Assembly (NCBI RefSeq): GCF_003688555.1
Contig: NZ_REFR01000014.1
Location: 62,001-126,000, forward strand
Direction: 5' to 3'
DNA: 64,000 nt
From: Eilatimonas milleporae
GTDB lineage: Bacteria; Pseudomonadota; Alphaproteobacteria; Sphingomonadales; Kordiimonadaceae
In this document: piece after piece, positions 18,447 to 27,624 of the stretch
Position numbering within the stretch: position 1 is the first letter of the stretch
How the letters are laid out: each line of letters begins with the position of its first letter
Made by a program: the position numbers and the translations under genes
The notes under the pieces: generated by a model
Seen by the model: only the letters and a program-made list of their open reading frames with translations
What the model was told of the DNA's origin: nothing
Database searches by the model: none

Positions 18447-19334
18447 ATGGCGGGCTTTCCGGAAACACCCATCCCTTTTCTGCCCCGGCACCGTCAGGGC
18501 GATGGCCTGTTGCCATGGGTGATCGGGGTGATGCTGTTTCTCTGTACCCTGGCGCTGCTGCTGGGCCTGTCTCTGTCATCGGGGATACGCTCCTGGGGGG
18601 CCGGTCTGGAAAGCGCCCTGACCGTCCAGATCGTCGCCACCGATGCCGCGGATGCCGACCGGCAGACGGAAGCGGTGCTCAGACTGCTGCGGGCCACACC
18701 CGGCATTGCCAGTGCCGAGATCCTGCCTGAAAACGATATTCTCGATCTTTTGTCGCCCTGGCTTGGCGATGTTCCCCTCGACAGCGGCCTGACCGTACCC
18801 GCCCTGATCGATATCCGGCTTGATAACCGCACACCGGTTGACACCGCCGCTCTCGCCGAACGGCTTCAAGCGACGGCTGCCGGCGCAAGACTGGACGATC
18901 ACAAGGAATGGGTGACCCGCCTGCTTGATCTGGCCCGCATGGTGCAGATGCTGCTTGCCGGCGTGGCGGCCATGGTGCTGCTGTCCACCGTCGCCATTGT
19001 GATTTTCGGATGCCGGGCGGGACTGGCCACCCACCGGGACAGTATAGAAATCATGCATCTGATGGGGGCGGAAGACAGCACCATCGCCTATGCCTTCGAC
19101 CGGCGTTACCTGATCCACGGCCTGAAAGGGGGCGCCGGCGGCGTGCTGGCGGCAACGGCGGTGCTCGTCCTTTTGTCCCGTCTGGCCGACAATATCGGCG
19201 ACGGTCTGGTCGCGGCGGCGGCACCGTCGGCACCGTCCGTCTGGTGGCTGATCATACTGCCCCTGTTTGCCGGTGGCCTGGCCATGTTCACAGCCCGCCT
19301 GACCGTCAGGCGGGCCCTGTCACGGATGGTGTAG
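18447..19334 (+). CDS. ftsX: Cell division permease FtsX
   Basis: A 295-residue FtsX protein: an N-terminal transmembrane helix (WVIGVMLFLCTLALLLGLSL), a periplasmic domain (residues about 50-155), and three more helices forming the FtsX/MacB membrane domain (ARMVQMLLAGVAAMVLLSTV, GGVLAATAVLVLLS, WWLIILPLFAGGLAMF). EIMHLMGAEDSTIAYAFDRRYLIHG is the typical cytoplasmic coupling region. It pairs with FtsE. Confidence 0.93.
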   Translation: MAGFPETPIPFLPRHRQGDGLLPWVIGVMLFLCTLALLLGLSLSSGIRSWGAGLESALTVQIVATDAADADRQTEAVLRLLRATPGIASAEILPENDILDLLSPWLGDVPLDSGLTVPALIDIRLDNRTPVDTAALAERLQATAAGARLDDHKEWVTRLLDLARMVQMLLAGVAAMVLLSTVAIVIFGCRAGLATHRDSIEIMHLMGAEDSTIAYAFDRRYLIHGLKGGAGGVLAATAVLVLLSRLADNIGDGLVAAAAPSAPSVWWLIILPLFAGGLAMFTARLTVRRALSRMV

Positions 19335-19345
19335 GCGGCGAACCC

Positions 19346-19903
19346 ATGGGCAAAGCGCTTGGCATCGGGTTTTTCATGAAACTGCCGCTTTATCTGCTGG
19401 TGGTCTGGGCCCTTGGCTTTGTGCTTTTCTACACGGGCCTGCCGGCCCCCCCTGAAGACCTGCCCCCGGATGCAAAGGCGATTGTCGTCCTGACCGGCGG
19501 GGCCGGCCGCCTTGAGGCCGGCGTCAGACTTCTGGAGGCGGGTGACGGGCGCCGTCTGTTCATTTCGGGTGTTCACCGGGATGTCTCCACCGCCGACCTG
19601 ACACGCATGGCCGGCGTGTCGCCCGATCTTTTCGACTGTTGCATCGACATCGACCGCAGTGCGCAAAACACCCTCGGCAATGCCAGGGAAGGGGCTGCCT
19701 GGGCTCATTCAAACGGATATGACGCGTTGATCCTGGTGACGGCCGACTACCACATGCCCCGAAGCCTGATCCTGTTTCGCAGGGCCATGCCGGATGTCAC
19801 GGTGACGCCGCACGCCGTTGACACAGAAGCGCCACTTGGTTTCCTCATTCGTGAATATAATAAATATCTGATCACCCTGCTGCGCGACGCCCTGAACCAC
19901 TGA
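19346..19903 (+). CDS. YdcF/ElyC-type DUF218 membrane protein
   Basis: A 185-residue protein with one N-terminal transmembrane helix (KLPLYLLVVWALGFVLFYTGL) and a DUF218 domain: AIVVLTGGAGRLEAGVRLLEAG, RLFISGVH, NTLGNAREGAAWA and ILVTADYHMPRSLILFRRAMP. Relatives (ElyC, SanA, YdcF) are envelope proteins linked to lipid carrier or peptidoglycan metabolism. It starts 11 bases after ftsX and belongs to that operon. Confidence 0.88.
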   Translation: MGKALGIGFFMKLPLYLLVVWALGFVLFYTGLPAPPEDLPPDAKAIVVLTGGAGRLEAGVRLLEAGDGRRLFISGVHRDVSTADLTRMAGVSPDLFDCCIDIDRSAQNTLGNAREGAAWAHSNGYDALILVTADYHMPRSLILFRRAMPDVTVTPHAVDTEAPLGFLIREYNKYLITLLRDALNH

Positions 19904-19937
19904 CCGTCAAACCAGCCGCCAAGGATTCCGTGACACC

Positions 19938-20894
19938 ATGTTGCCTTTTCGCCCCCTGCTGATCGTCCTTGCCGTGGCCGTCATCGGCTACAGCGCCCTT
20001 TGGTACACGGTTGCCTTCCGGCTGGAAAAGGATACGGCCGCGCGCCTGTCCGCATGGCGCGACCAGGGCCTCAAGGTGGATTATGACACGCTGGATGTCG
20101 GCGGTTTCCCTTACCGTCTTGAAATGACCTTGACGAAACCACGCGTGTCCACGCGGTCCGGCGGTCTGTCGGTCAGGGCCGGCAGTCTACAGGTCATCAG
20201 CCATCTGTGGACACCGCGTCTGTGGGTGTTCCTGGCGGACGATGCCGGCGGCAAACTGGCCGGTGATGCCGTCATATGGTCAAGCGTCACCCTGCGCGGC
20301 AGCCTGCGCCTGCGCAAGGATGACCGGCTTGATTTACGCTTTGAACCGGCGGCGGACAGTCCTTTGTCACTGGACAGGGCACCGGGGACGGACCGGCCCG
20401 TCCGCCTCAATGACGTCTTTCTCGCCCTGCTGACCCATCCGCGCACGGAAATTCCCCGCGATGCCCTGTTCGAAGCCCCCCTGATCGACATTCGTCTGCG
20501 CGCCAAGACGGAAAACGGCCTGCTCGACTTCACCGGACAGGTCACGGGGACGGGTATCAGCGACTGGACGGAAAAAACTCTGGGCCGGTGGCGGGACTCC
20601 GGCGGCCTGTTCACGGTCACGGCGCTGGACCTCATGGCGGGAGGGACCCGGTTTCGCGGTGAAGGCAGCCTCAGCCTGGATGAGGGATTTCGCCCGCTCG
20701 GCGCCTTCAACGGATCGCTGGTTCAGGACGGGCGTCTCAACCGGGACCTCGCCGGTCTCGGCCTGGAGCCCGTAACGGATAACGGAGACATCCGCACCGA
20801 TACGGGGAACGAGACCAGCCTGATGCTGCAAATGGGTGTTCTCAGCGTGGACGGTATTCCCGTCTCCCGGCTGCCTCCCGTCGTCAGGGACTGA
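19938..20894 (+). CDS. DUF2125-family envelope protein
   Basis: A 318-residue protein with an N-terminal membrane anchor (LLIVLAVAVIGYSALWYTVA) and a beta-rich exported part opening with WRDQGLKVDYDTLDVGGFPYRLEMTL, the DUF2125 hallmark found in alphaproteobacteria. The domain resembles membrane-anchored lipid-related repeats, but no activity is known. It is the last gene of the ftsE operon direction and converges on tyrC. Confidence 0.85.
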   Translation: MLPFRPLLIVLAVAVIGYSALWYTVAFRLEKDTAARLSAWRDQGLKVDYDTLDVGGFPYRLEMTLTKPRVSTRSGGLSVRAGSLQVISHLWTPRLWVFLADDAGGKLAGDAVIWSSVTLRGSLRLRKDDRLDLRFEPAADSPLSLDRAPGTDRPVRLNDVFLALLTHPRTEIPRDALFEAPLIDIRLRAKTENGLLDFTGQVTGTGISDWTEKTLGRWRDSGGLFTVTALDLMAGGTRFRGEGSLSLDEGFRPLGAFNGSLVQDGRLNRDLAGLGLEPVTDNGDIRTDTGNETSLMLQMGVLSVDGIPVSRLPPVVRD

Positions 20895-20943
20895 AACAGG
20901 CACGGCAGACACACCGGCAAGCGACCGGCGGGCGGTAGACACA

Positions 20944-21879
20944 TCAGTCCTTGTGCGGACGGCCGAAATCAGCCACGGCCGCATCCTGACCCGCATCGAC
21001 GATGCCGCGCCGGATGTCCCGTGTCCGGTTGAACAGAGTGAACAGGGCGTCCCCGTCCCCCCAGCGGATCGCCCGCTGCAACGCGGTGAGGTCCTCGCTG
21101 AAGCGGCCAAGCATTTCCAGAACGGCGTCCCGGTTGTTCAGAAAAACATCCCGCCACATGGTCGGGTCGGATGCCGCGATACGCGTAAAATCGCGGAACC
21201 CTCCGGCGGAATACTTGATAACCTCGGAGCGGGTCACCGCCTCCAGGTCCGAGGCGGTACCGACGATATTGTAGGCAATCAGATGCGGCACATGGGACGT
21301 GATCGCCAGGACCAGGTCGTGATGACGGGCATCCATGATCTCGACCCGGCTGCCCAGGGCCCGCCAGAAACGGGTCAGCCTGTCCAGCGCCTGCGTGTCG
21401 CTTTGAGGCGGGGGTGTCAAAATACACCAGCGGTCCTCGAACAGGCTGGCAAACCCGGCGGCCGGGCCGGACTGTTCCGTTCCGGCCACGGGGTGGCCCG
21501 GCAGGATATGGACATGCGGCGGCAAGGTCTGCGTCAGGCTGTCCAGAACGCTTTCCTTGACCGATCCGACATCGCTGACGGTCACACCCGGTTTCAGCGC
21601 CCCGGCAATATCGCCTGCAACGGACGCCATGGCACCGACCGGCACCGCCAGGATCACCAGGTCGGCCTTGTCGGCGGCGGCGGCGGGATCGCTGTGGTAG
21701 CTGTCGGCAAGGCCAAGCCTCTCCGCATCCGCCAGAATGGATGCATCCGCATCGGCCAGAACGATGTGACCGGCAACACCGGCCTTGCCGGCCGCCCGCG
21801 CCACGGAAGACCCGATCAGTCCGGCACCGATAATGGCGAGCCGTTCGTAAAGCGCGTCCGGCATTTGGTGGTCCGGCAT
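20944..21879 (-). CDS. tyrC: Prephenate/arogenate dehydrogenase
   Basis: A 311-residue dehydrogenase for tyrosine synthesis, taking prephenate or arogenate with NAD(P). The Rossmann motif is LAIIGAGLIGSSVARAA, followed by DLVILAVPVGAM and SVKESVLDSL. The substrate region has LPGHPVAGTEQSGP and AITSHVPHLIAYNIV. There is no ACT or chorismate mutase domain. ATG 21879 overlaps the hisC stop (TGATG); a TTG three bases earlier is less likely. Which substrate it prefers cannot be told by eye. Confidence 0.92.
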   Translation of the reverse strand: MPDHQMPDALYERLAIIGAGLIGSSVARAAGKAGVAGHIVLADADASILADAERLGLADSYHSDPAAAADKADLVILAVPVGAMASVAGDIAGALKPGVTVSDVGSVKESVLDSLTQTLPPHVHILPGHPVAGTEQSGPAAGFASLFEDRWCILTPPPQSDTQALDRLTRFWRALGSRVEIMDARHHDLVLAITSHVPHLIAYNIVGTASDLEAVTRSEVIKYSAGGFRDFTRIAASDPTMWRDVFLNNRDAVLEMLGRFSEDLTALQRAIRWGDGDALFTLFNRTRDIRRGIVDAGQDAAVADFGRPHKD

Positions 21880-23030
21880 CAAGCCGTGCTTTCCGCCAGG
21901 CCTTCAACGCCACTGCGTTCAACGCTCATGAAGCTGGCAATCAGGTCCACCACCGCCCTGTTCTGATCGGGCGTACCGATGGACAGACGCAGATGGTCGC
22001 CCAATCCCTGAGCCGGCAACCAGCGCAGCAGGTAGCCATGACGCGTCAGATAGGCGTTGGCCTCTTCCGCGGTGTAGGGTTTGTCCTTGGGAAAACCGAC
22101 AAGGACGAAATTGGTCTGGCTCGGCACCACATCGAGCCCCAGGGCGGTCAGAGACGCCGTCAGCCAGTCACGCCATTCGGCATTGAAGGCCCGGCCCGCT
22201 TCCAGATGCGCCTGATCCCTGACCGCGGCAATGGCTGCCGGCTGGCCCGGCAGGCACACATTGAACGGCATGCGGATACGGTTGAGTATGTCGATCACGT
22301 CGGCGGGTCCATAGCCCCACCCCACACGCAATCCGGCCAACCCGTACATTTTGGAAAAAGTCCGGGTCATGATCACATTGTCGGCTTTTTCCACCAGGCT
22401 TTCGCCCGCCCGGTAGTCGTCGGCGGTGACACATTCGGCATAGGCCGCATCCAGAACCAGCAGGACATGGGCGGGCAGGCCGGCATGCAAACGCTCAACT
22501 TCGTCCCATGGCAGATAGGCACCCGTCGGATTATTGGGATTATCGACAAAGACCAATCTGGTATTGGGCGTCACCGCCGCCAGGATACCGTCCAAATCGG
22601 CCGCCCAGTCCTTGTTCGGAACCGCGACCGCGGTCGCGCCCACCGCCTTCGACTGAATTGGATAAACCATGAAGCCATACCGGCTGTGGATCACCTCAAG
22701 CCCCGGACCGGCATAGGCATGGATCAACAGGGTCAGCAGATCGTCGGAACCGGCACCGCAGATAATACGGTCGGGATCCAGCCCGTGTATCTCGCCGATT
22801 GCCGCGCGCAGATCCGTGGATGCCGCATCCGGATACCGGATCAGGTTCTCGCCCGCACGGGCATACGCATCAAGGGCTTTGGGGCTGGGTCCGAAAACGC
22901 TTTCGTTCGAGGACAGTTTGACGGGGTTCGCAACACCGTCCACCTTGGCCCGTCCGGGCACATAAGGGGCCAGATCCATGATGTGTTCGTGCGGCTGCGG
23001 ACCAGTGTTTTCCCCGGTTCTGTCAGACAT
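21879..23030 (-). CDS. hisC: Histidinol-phosphate / aromatic aminotransferase
   Basis: A 383-residue fold-type I PLP aminotransferase. VKLSSNESVFGPSPKAL is the HisC N-terminal motif, CGAGSDDLLTLLIHAY binds PLP, VDNPNNPTGAYLP and LDAAYAECV follow, and the PLP lysine is in TRTFSKMYGLAGLRVGWG. Coupling to tyrC by a one-base overlap suggests it also serves aromatic amino acid synthesis, as in related bacteria. AGGG precedes ATG 23030. The gene diverges from metX. Confidence 0.93.
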   Translation of the reverse strand: MSDRTGENTGPQPHEHIMDLAPYVPGRAKVDGVANPVKLSSNESVFGPSPKALDAYARAGENLIRYPDAASTDLRAAIGEIHGLDPDRIICGAGSDDLLTLLIHAYAGPGLEVIHSRYGFMVYPIQSKAVGATAVAVPNKDWAADLDGILAAVTPNTRLVFVDNPNNPTGAYLPWDEVERLHAGLPAHVLLVLDAAYAECVTADDYRAGESLVEKADNVIMTRTFSKMYGLAGLRVGWGYGPADVIDILNRIRMPFNVCLPGQPAAIAAVRDQAHLEAGRAFNAEWRDWLTASLTALGLDVVPSQTNFVLVGFPKDKPYTAEEANAYLTRHGYLLRWLPAQGLGDHLRLSIGTPDQNRAVVDLIASFMSVERSGVEGLAESTA

Positions 23031-23264
23031 TTCCCTATACCTTCCATCATATACCGAATCCCCGGCCTGAGCGTAAAGCCATGCCCGTGGCCGGGAACAT
23101 CAGCGGGACATTAACGGTACAGGCACCGGGCGGCAAGCGGCGCGGCGCATGATGATGTCGCAGGCCGTGACCAGGGGTCGGGCATTGACAAGGTCCGCCT
23201 CGACAGGTTTGGTTTGCGCCAGGATCAAAAGACCGGACCCCGCAATATTAAAGACTGGATACCG

Positions 23265-24416
23265 ATGGCCGACCGCCTGACACTGCCCGACACCCTGAAG
23301 ACGACAACGCTGTTTCAGAGCACGCCGCTGCACCTGGACAGCGGGGCCACCCTGTCGCCGGTCCAGGTCGCTTTCGAGACATATGGCACCCTTAATGCCG
23401 ACAAAAGCAATGCGGTGCTGATTGCCCATGCCCTGACCGGGGACCAGTTCGTGGCATCGCCTCACCCCATTACCGGCAAACCCGGCTGGTGGGACCGCAT
23501 CATTGGGCCCGGACGCCTGATCGACACGGACAGGCTTTTCGTCATCTGCAGCAATGTGCTTGGCGGCTGCATGGGAACGACGGGCCCCTCAAGTCTCAAC
23601 CCCGCGACCGGCATAGCCTTCGGTCTGGATTTTCCCGTTATCACCATCCGCGATATGGTGCGGGTCCAGATGGGGCTGGTCGATGACCTGGGGATTGACC
23701 GGCTACAGGCTGTTATCGGCGGCTCCATGGGGGGAATGCAGGTGCTGGAATGGCTCGCCACATACCCCGACAGGCTGCACAGCGCCGTGGCCCTGGCCAC
23801 TGCCGCCCGTCATACGGCACAAAATATCGCATTCCATGAAGTCGGCCGCCAGGCCATCATGGCGGATCCCAACTGGCAGGGTGGCGGCTATTATGCGGAC
23901 GGAGACAGCCCGCTCAAGGGGTTGTCGGTTGCCCGGATGACAGCCCATATCACCTATCTCTCCGAAGACGCGCTGACGCGCAAATTCGGGCGCAACCTGC
24001 AGTCCCGCGATGCGCCGACATTCGGTTTTGATGCGGATTTCCAGGTGGAAAGCTATCTCCGCCATCAGGGCTCGCGTTTCGTCGAGCGGTTTGATGCAAA
24101 TTCCTATCTCTATATCACCCGTGCCATGGATTATCTGGACGTCGCGGACGAGCATGGCGGCCGCCTTGCCGACGCCTTTCGCCGGGCGGCGCATGTGCGC
24201 TGCTGCGTCATGTCCTTTTCCAGCGACTGGCTGTATCCGACCTCGGAAAACAAAGCCATCGTGCACGCGCTGAACGCGGCGGGCGTCCCCGTCAGCTTTG
24301 CCGAAATTCAGTCCGATCACGGGCATGATGCCTTTCTGCTGGACGTGCCGGGCATGGACAGCATGCTCAAGGGGTTCATGACTGCGGCGGCCAAGGCCCG
24401 GGGGCTGCGCTTATGA
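23265..24416 (+). CDS. metX: Homoserine O-acyltransferase MetX
   Basis: A 383-residue alpha/beta hydrolase-fold acyltransferase that activates homoserine for methionine synthesis. The nucleophile is in [12 protein letters not shown], and the acid and base lie in [12 protein letters not shown] and [28 protein letters not shown] is the MetX substrate loop. Whether it uses acetyl- or succinyl-CoA cannot be decided by eye. The start is taken at ATG 23265; a TTG at 23214 would add 17 residues. I could not recognise a SAM-II riboswitch in the 234 bases upstream. The stop overlaps metW by 4 bases. Confidence 0.92.
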   Translation: MADRLTLPDTLKTTTLFQSTPLHLDSGATLSPVQVAFETYGTLNADKSNAVLIAHALTGDQFVASPHPITGKPGWWDRIIGPGRLIDTDRLFVICSNVLGGCMGTTGPSSLNPATGIAFGLDFPVITIRDMVRVQMGLVDDLGIDRLQAVIGGSMGGMQVLEWLATYPDRLHSAVALATAARHTAQNIAFHEVGRQAIMADPNWQGGGYYADGDSPLKGLSVARMTAHITYLSEDALTRKFGRNLQSRDAPTFGFDADFQVESYLRHQGSRFVERFDANSYLYITRAMDYLDVADEHGGRLADAFRRAAHVRCCVMSFSSDWLYPTSENKAIVHALNAAGVPVSFAEIQSDHGHDAFLLDVPGMDSMLKGFMTAAAKARGLRL

Positions 24417-25069
24417 CACAGGGTCCCATTGCATCCGCGAATGGTACGACTGCGGAAATACAGCCGGCTTCCCTGCGGCCGGATCTACAGATGATCGCCG
24501 ACCTCATCACACCCGGTAGCCGCGTTCTGGATGTGGGATGCGGAGACGGCGCCCTTCTGGACTATCTGGTGCGGGAAAAGGATGTGGACGGACGCGGCAT
24601 GGAACTGGATCAGGACGGCGTGAATGCCTGTGTCGGTAAAGGGCTGTTTGTCGTGCAGGGAGATGCCGACAGCGACCTCGGCGACTATAGCGACGGGACG
24701 TTCGATACGGTTGTCCTGTCCCGGACGCTGCAGGCTGTCCACCGGCCGCGTGATGTCCTGGCGCACCTGTTGCGCATTGGACGGCAGGCCGTCGTTACCA
24801 TCCCGAATTTCGGCTACCTGCCGGTACGGCTGCGCCTTCTGTTCGGTGGGCGCATGCCGGTCACCCGGGCTTTGGATCAAAGCTGGTTCGAAACGGAGAA
24901 CATCCATTTCTGTACCATCCTTGATCTGTTCGACCTGGCCCGCCTCGAAGGCGCCGATGTGACCGCTTTCCTGCCCCAGGGTCGCAAGGACAGGCCGTTG
25001 TCTCTTGGCCCCGGATTATCGAACCTGTTTGCCGAGCAGGCGCTCTTCCGCCTGGAAAAGCAGACCTGA
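24413..25069 (+). CDS. metW: Methionine biosynthesis protein MetW
   Basis: A 218-residue class I SAM-dependent methyltransferase-like protein (motif [16 protein letters not shown], acidic [24 protein letters not shown]). The C-terminal [22 protein letters not shown] and [19 protein letters not shown] are MetW-specific. MetW is needed together with MetX in many proteobacteria. The N-terminal extension of about 20 residues is slightly longer than usual. It overlaps metX and forms a two-gene operon. Confidence 0.93.
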   Translation: MTQGPIASANGTTAEIQPASLRPDLQMIADLITPGSRVLDVGCGDGALLDYLVREKDVDGRGMELDQDGVNACVGKGLFVVQGDADSDLGDYSDGTFDTVVLSRTLQAVHRPRDVLAHLLRIGRQAVVTIPNFGYLPVRLRLLFGGRMPVTRALDQSWFETENIHFCTILDLFDLARLEGADVTAFLPQGRKDRPLSLGPGLSNLFAEQALFRLEKQT

Positions 25070-25131
25070 CAGACGATACGTGCCGGTATCCGCCCGCATC
25101 GCCTGAAAGGGTGGACGGACAGCCCCGCCCC

Positions 25132-25842
25132 TCAGGACGGAACGGCCATGGCCGGCACCGGCCGACGCAAGCCGCCGACCGGCAAGGCGCCATATACCTG
25201 CTTGCGTGCCCGCACAAGCAACGCCCCGCCCATGCTTCTGGACAGGACACGCATGGGCTTTTCAGCCCAGGCGACAAGCCGGGGCAGGCCCAGACGCCCC
25301 ATGGGCGGCAGCATCAGTGCGGTTGCCCAGCGGTCCGGCGGCAACATGTGATCATTCATCAGCCTGTATAATTGTCCACGCGAATAGGGTTGGCCAAAAC
25401 CGAAGGGCGTGGACTCCAGCGCCGACCATATCCGCCGCCTGTTGGGCACCAGGACGATCACCTCGCCTCCGGGCGCCAGAATACGCCACACCTCCCGCAA
25501 CAGATGCGCGGGCCGGTTGGCATGCTCGATTTCATGCGCAAGCAACACCCGGTCCACGGTCGAATCAGCAATCGGCAAATGATGATTTTCAATAAGGGCT
25601 GACCGGGACCCCGCGGTGGACGGCCAGTGTATGACGCCCTGTCCGGCGGGCATCAGGGCGTAGGCATCCGCCCCGACGTCCATCAGGGTATCCAGATAAG
25701 GCAACGCATATCCGATACCGACAAGATGCTGTCCGGACACATCGGGCCAGAAACGCCGCATCTGCTGACCAAGAAGGTGCGCGGTCACCTGCCCAAGCGG
25801 ACTTTCGTAAAACCGGTAAAGCTGCAAAACATCCGGACGCAT
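25132..25842 (-). CDS. Methyltransferase-like protein with degenerate SAM motif
   Basis: A 236-residue protein of the methyltransferase fold. Motif I is reduced to LVGIGYALPYLD, unlike the usual GxGxG, while LPIADSTVDRVLLAHEIEHA and EVWRILAPGGEVIVLVPNR match motifs of the Methyltransf_11 group. Substrate and activity are unknown. Its start overlaps the stop of the PHA synthase-like gene (TGATG), so the two are coupled. The C-terminal 30 residues are basic and Pro-rich. Confidence 0.82.
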   Translation of the reverse strand: MRPDVLQLYRFYESPLGQVTAHLLGQQMRRFWPDVSGQHLVGIGYALPYLDTLMDVGADAYALMPAGQGVIHWPSTAGSRSALIENHHLPIADSTVDRVLLAHEIEHANRPAHLLREVWRILAPGGEVIVLVPNRRRIWSALESTPFGFGQPYSRGQLYRLMNDHMLPPDRWATALMLPPMGRLGLPRLVAWAEKPMRVLSRSMGGALLVRARKQVYGALPVGGLRRPVPAMAVPS

Positions 25843-27194
25843 CAGTTTTCCGGCTTTGTGTCATGGGACGGGTCGCCGGCGTGCAGCCAGGTGCACAAGG
25901 GCTGCCAAAGCGCCTCTTCCGCACTGGAGCCGACCATCATACCCACATGACCCGCACCGGGCCGGTGGATGTGCGCACCCGCCACCCTGCCGGCCAGTGC
26001 AAGCGCGCTGCCCGGCGGCACAAGGCGGTCCCGCAAGGGCACCGCCAGCCATAAGGGACACGCCAGGTCTTCCGGCCGAACCGGCCTGTCGGCAACGGTC
26101 CACTTGCCCCGTGCCGGCAGATTGTCCCCGTACCAGCCCGCAAGGCAGTCTTCCGCAACCCTGCGGGCAAGCGGAGGGCCACCATTGACCCAGCGCTCCA
26201 GGGTCACGAAAAACGCCGCCTTTTCACTTTCCATATCCATCTCGGCGAAACGGCGGAACTTCACATCATTCTGCATGGGATCAAGAAGCGCGAAAAACAC
26301 CTGCAACAAATCAACCGGCACCGGCGCCCCTTCCGGCAAGGCCCGAATGGCCGGCAATGCACAGGTGCTGAGCAGACTGCCCAGCCCGCCGCCGCCCCTG
26401 TCGGTCCCGTTCTCGCCCTCAGCGCCATCCGCCGCTGCGAAATCCCAGGGCGCGGCCAACAGCGCCAGTCGCGATACATGGTGCCGGGCGGCGTCATGCA
26501 GGCTTGCCGCCAGTGAAAGCGTTCCCCCCATGCAATATCCGACAACCGGCACCGGGCGGCCGGAATGGGCCGCCACCCTGGCGATGGCCGGCGCCAATCT
26601 CCGGCAGATATAATCGTCCAGACCGAAGCGCTTTTCCTCCGCGTCCGGCGTGCCCCAGTCGATGACAAAGGGGTGGAAACCGCGTGCCTTCAAATGGGCG
26701 ACCAAACTGCGGCGGGGCATCAGGTCCAGTATGTGTGAAGGGTTCACGAGACTGGGCACCAGCAACACCGGCCGCGCCGGGTATACGGGGCCGTCCTTGC
26801 CGACGCCATAATCGCGGATCGTCACGGCCCCTTGTTTGTGGAACGCCCGCCACGGCGTATCCGTACGCTCATAAGGGTGGTTTAGAAACAGTTTGATCCC
26901 CTGTAACAGCGCCTTCTGTCGCGCTGCTGCACCGGCCCGGATACGGGCCAGGAAATCATCGTCGTCGACGGCATCGACACTCTGCCGCATGACCGTGGCC
27001 CGTTCTGTGAAAGCCCCGGTGAAGTCAAGACGGCCTCTTAAAAATCCTTGCGCCGCCGCAGGCGCGGTGGCCCAGGTGGCAAAGCTGTTCGCCATATGCA
27101 GGGGAAGGGGCCTCGGTCCCAGAACTGTCGGAACCGCCGGAACTTTCTGCCGCGCCGGGCCTGAGGAGGCATCAGAATGCCCTGTCTCAGCCAT
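25842..27194 (-). CDS. PhaC-like alpha/beta hydrolase (poly-beta-hydroxyalkanoate synthase related)
   Basis: A 450-residue protein with a PHA-synthase-type lipase box GYCMGG (cysteine nucleophile), preceded by PVLLVPSLVNPSHILDL and FHPFVIDWGTP, both PhaC-like. The acid and base may lie in PLRDRLVPPGSALAL and GAGHVGMMVG. It is shorter than class I PhaC (about 600) and longer than class III PhaC (about 350), and lacks the long class I N-terminal domain, so it may be a synthase variant or depolymerase-like enzyme. ATG 27194 follows GGAGGGAAG and overlaps the end of a small upstream ORF. phaR lies divergently 430 bases away. Confidence 0.8.
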   Translation of the reverse strand: MAETGHSDASSGPARQKVPAVPTVLGPRPLPLHMANSFATWATAPAAAQGFLRGRLDFTGAFTERATVMRQSVDAVDDDDFLARIRAGAAARQKALLQGIKLFLNHPYERTDTPWRAFHKQGAVTIRDYGVGKDGPVYPARPVLLVPSLVNPSHILDLMPRRSLVAHLKARGFHPFVIDWGTPDAEEKRFGLDDYICRRLAPAIARVAAHSGRPVPVVGYCMGGTLSLAASLHDAARHHVSRLALLAAPWDFAAADGAEGENGTDRGGGGLGSLLSTCALPAIRALPEGAPVPVDLLQVFFALLDPMQNDVKFRRFAEMDMESEKAAFFVTLERWVNGGPPLARRVAEDCLAGWYGDNLPARGKWTVADRPVRPEDLACPLWLAVPLRDRLVPPGSALALAGRVAGAHIHRPGAGHVGMMVGSSAEEALWQPLCTWLHAGDPSHDTKPEN

Positions 27195-27429
27195 GACCGC
27201 TTCCCTCCTTATCAGATGCACCGGCATCATCACCGCGTTTGCCGTGGCAGGGGCGAAAAGACACCATGGACAAGGCTGTCATGGCACTCAAACGCATCTG
27301 GTCCTGCCACAGGTCAAGGAAGGCATCCGCCAGATCGCCACACACATCCGCGGACGCGGTGTCAGACGTTCGGGCTCCGTTATCTGTTACGGCATCTGTC
27401 ACGGTGCCGGTTTCTTGCCTCTTGACCAT
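27187..27429 (-). CDS. Small protein translationally coupled to the PhaC-like gene
   Basis: About 80 residues. The middle, LADAFLDLWQDQMRLSAMTAL, is an amphipathic helix; the flanks are polar. I do not recognise the family. Support for translation: ATG 27429 has AGGAAG 9 bases upstream, and the TGA stop falls 8 bases inside the PhaC-like gene, with the PhaC ribosome site inside this ORF. The helical LWQDQ core recalls phasin-like helices, but that is a guess. ATG 27438 is an alternative start with the AGGAAG too close. Confidence 0.5.
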   Translation of the reverse strand: MVKRQETGTVTDAVTDNGARTSDTASADVCGDLADAFLDLWQDQMRLSAMTALSMVSFRPCHGKRGDDAGASDKEGSGHG

Positions 27430-27461
27430 TGGTTTCATCTTCCTGGTTCAGACAGGATATT

Positions 27462-27483
27462 TTGCTGCGGAATTATTGCGCAA
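27462..27483. promoter_or_regulatory. Candidate second PhaR half-site pair
   Basis: TTGCTGC at 27462-27468 and the small palindrome TTGCGCAA at 27476-27483 lie just upstream of the small ORF that leads the PhaC-like gene. They share the TTGCTGC arm of the perfect palindrome at 27585, which suggests the same regulator acts on both sides of this divergent region. Assignment to PhaR is inferred from context. Confidence 0.35.
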
Positions 27484-27515
27484 AAAACGTTTTTTGAGCA
27501 CCGCATTAATCACTC

Positions 27516-27545
27516 TTGCCGAGATATCAACTCTCGGCTTAAAAT
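27516..27545 (+). promoter_or_regulatory. Candidate phaR promoter with embedded dyad
   Basis: TTGCCG (27516-27521) and TAAAAT (27540-27545) are 18 bases apart and can serve as -35 and -10. The inverted repeat GCCGAGA-N7-TCTCGGC (27518-27538) fills the spacer, as operators often do. The surrounding 100 bases are markedly AT-rich. Confidence 0.45.
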
Positions 27546-27584
27546 GTGATTATAAAACCCGTTTCTCCAATCTGGCCTGCAATT

Positions 27585-27598
27585 TTGCTGCGCAGCAA
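27585..27598. promoter_or_regulatory. Perfect palindrome TTGCTGCGCAGCAA upstream of phaR
   Basis: A 14-base perfect palindrome lies 26 bases before the phaR start codon. It fits the TGC-rich inverted sites (CTGC...GCAG) reported for PhaR proteins of Rhodobacter and Paracoccus, so autoregulation is likely. Confidence 0.6.
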
Positions 27599-27624
27599 TC
27601 CACTTCGCGGCAGGGAGGTATTTC

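Noticed and set aside
23031-23264. SAM-II riboswitch before metX
   Set aside because: The site is right for alphaproteobacteria, but I could not find the conserved pseudoknot core; an Rfam search with the SAM-II model would decide.
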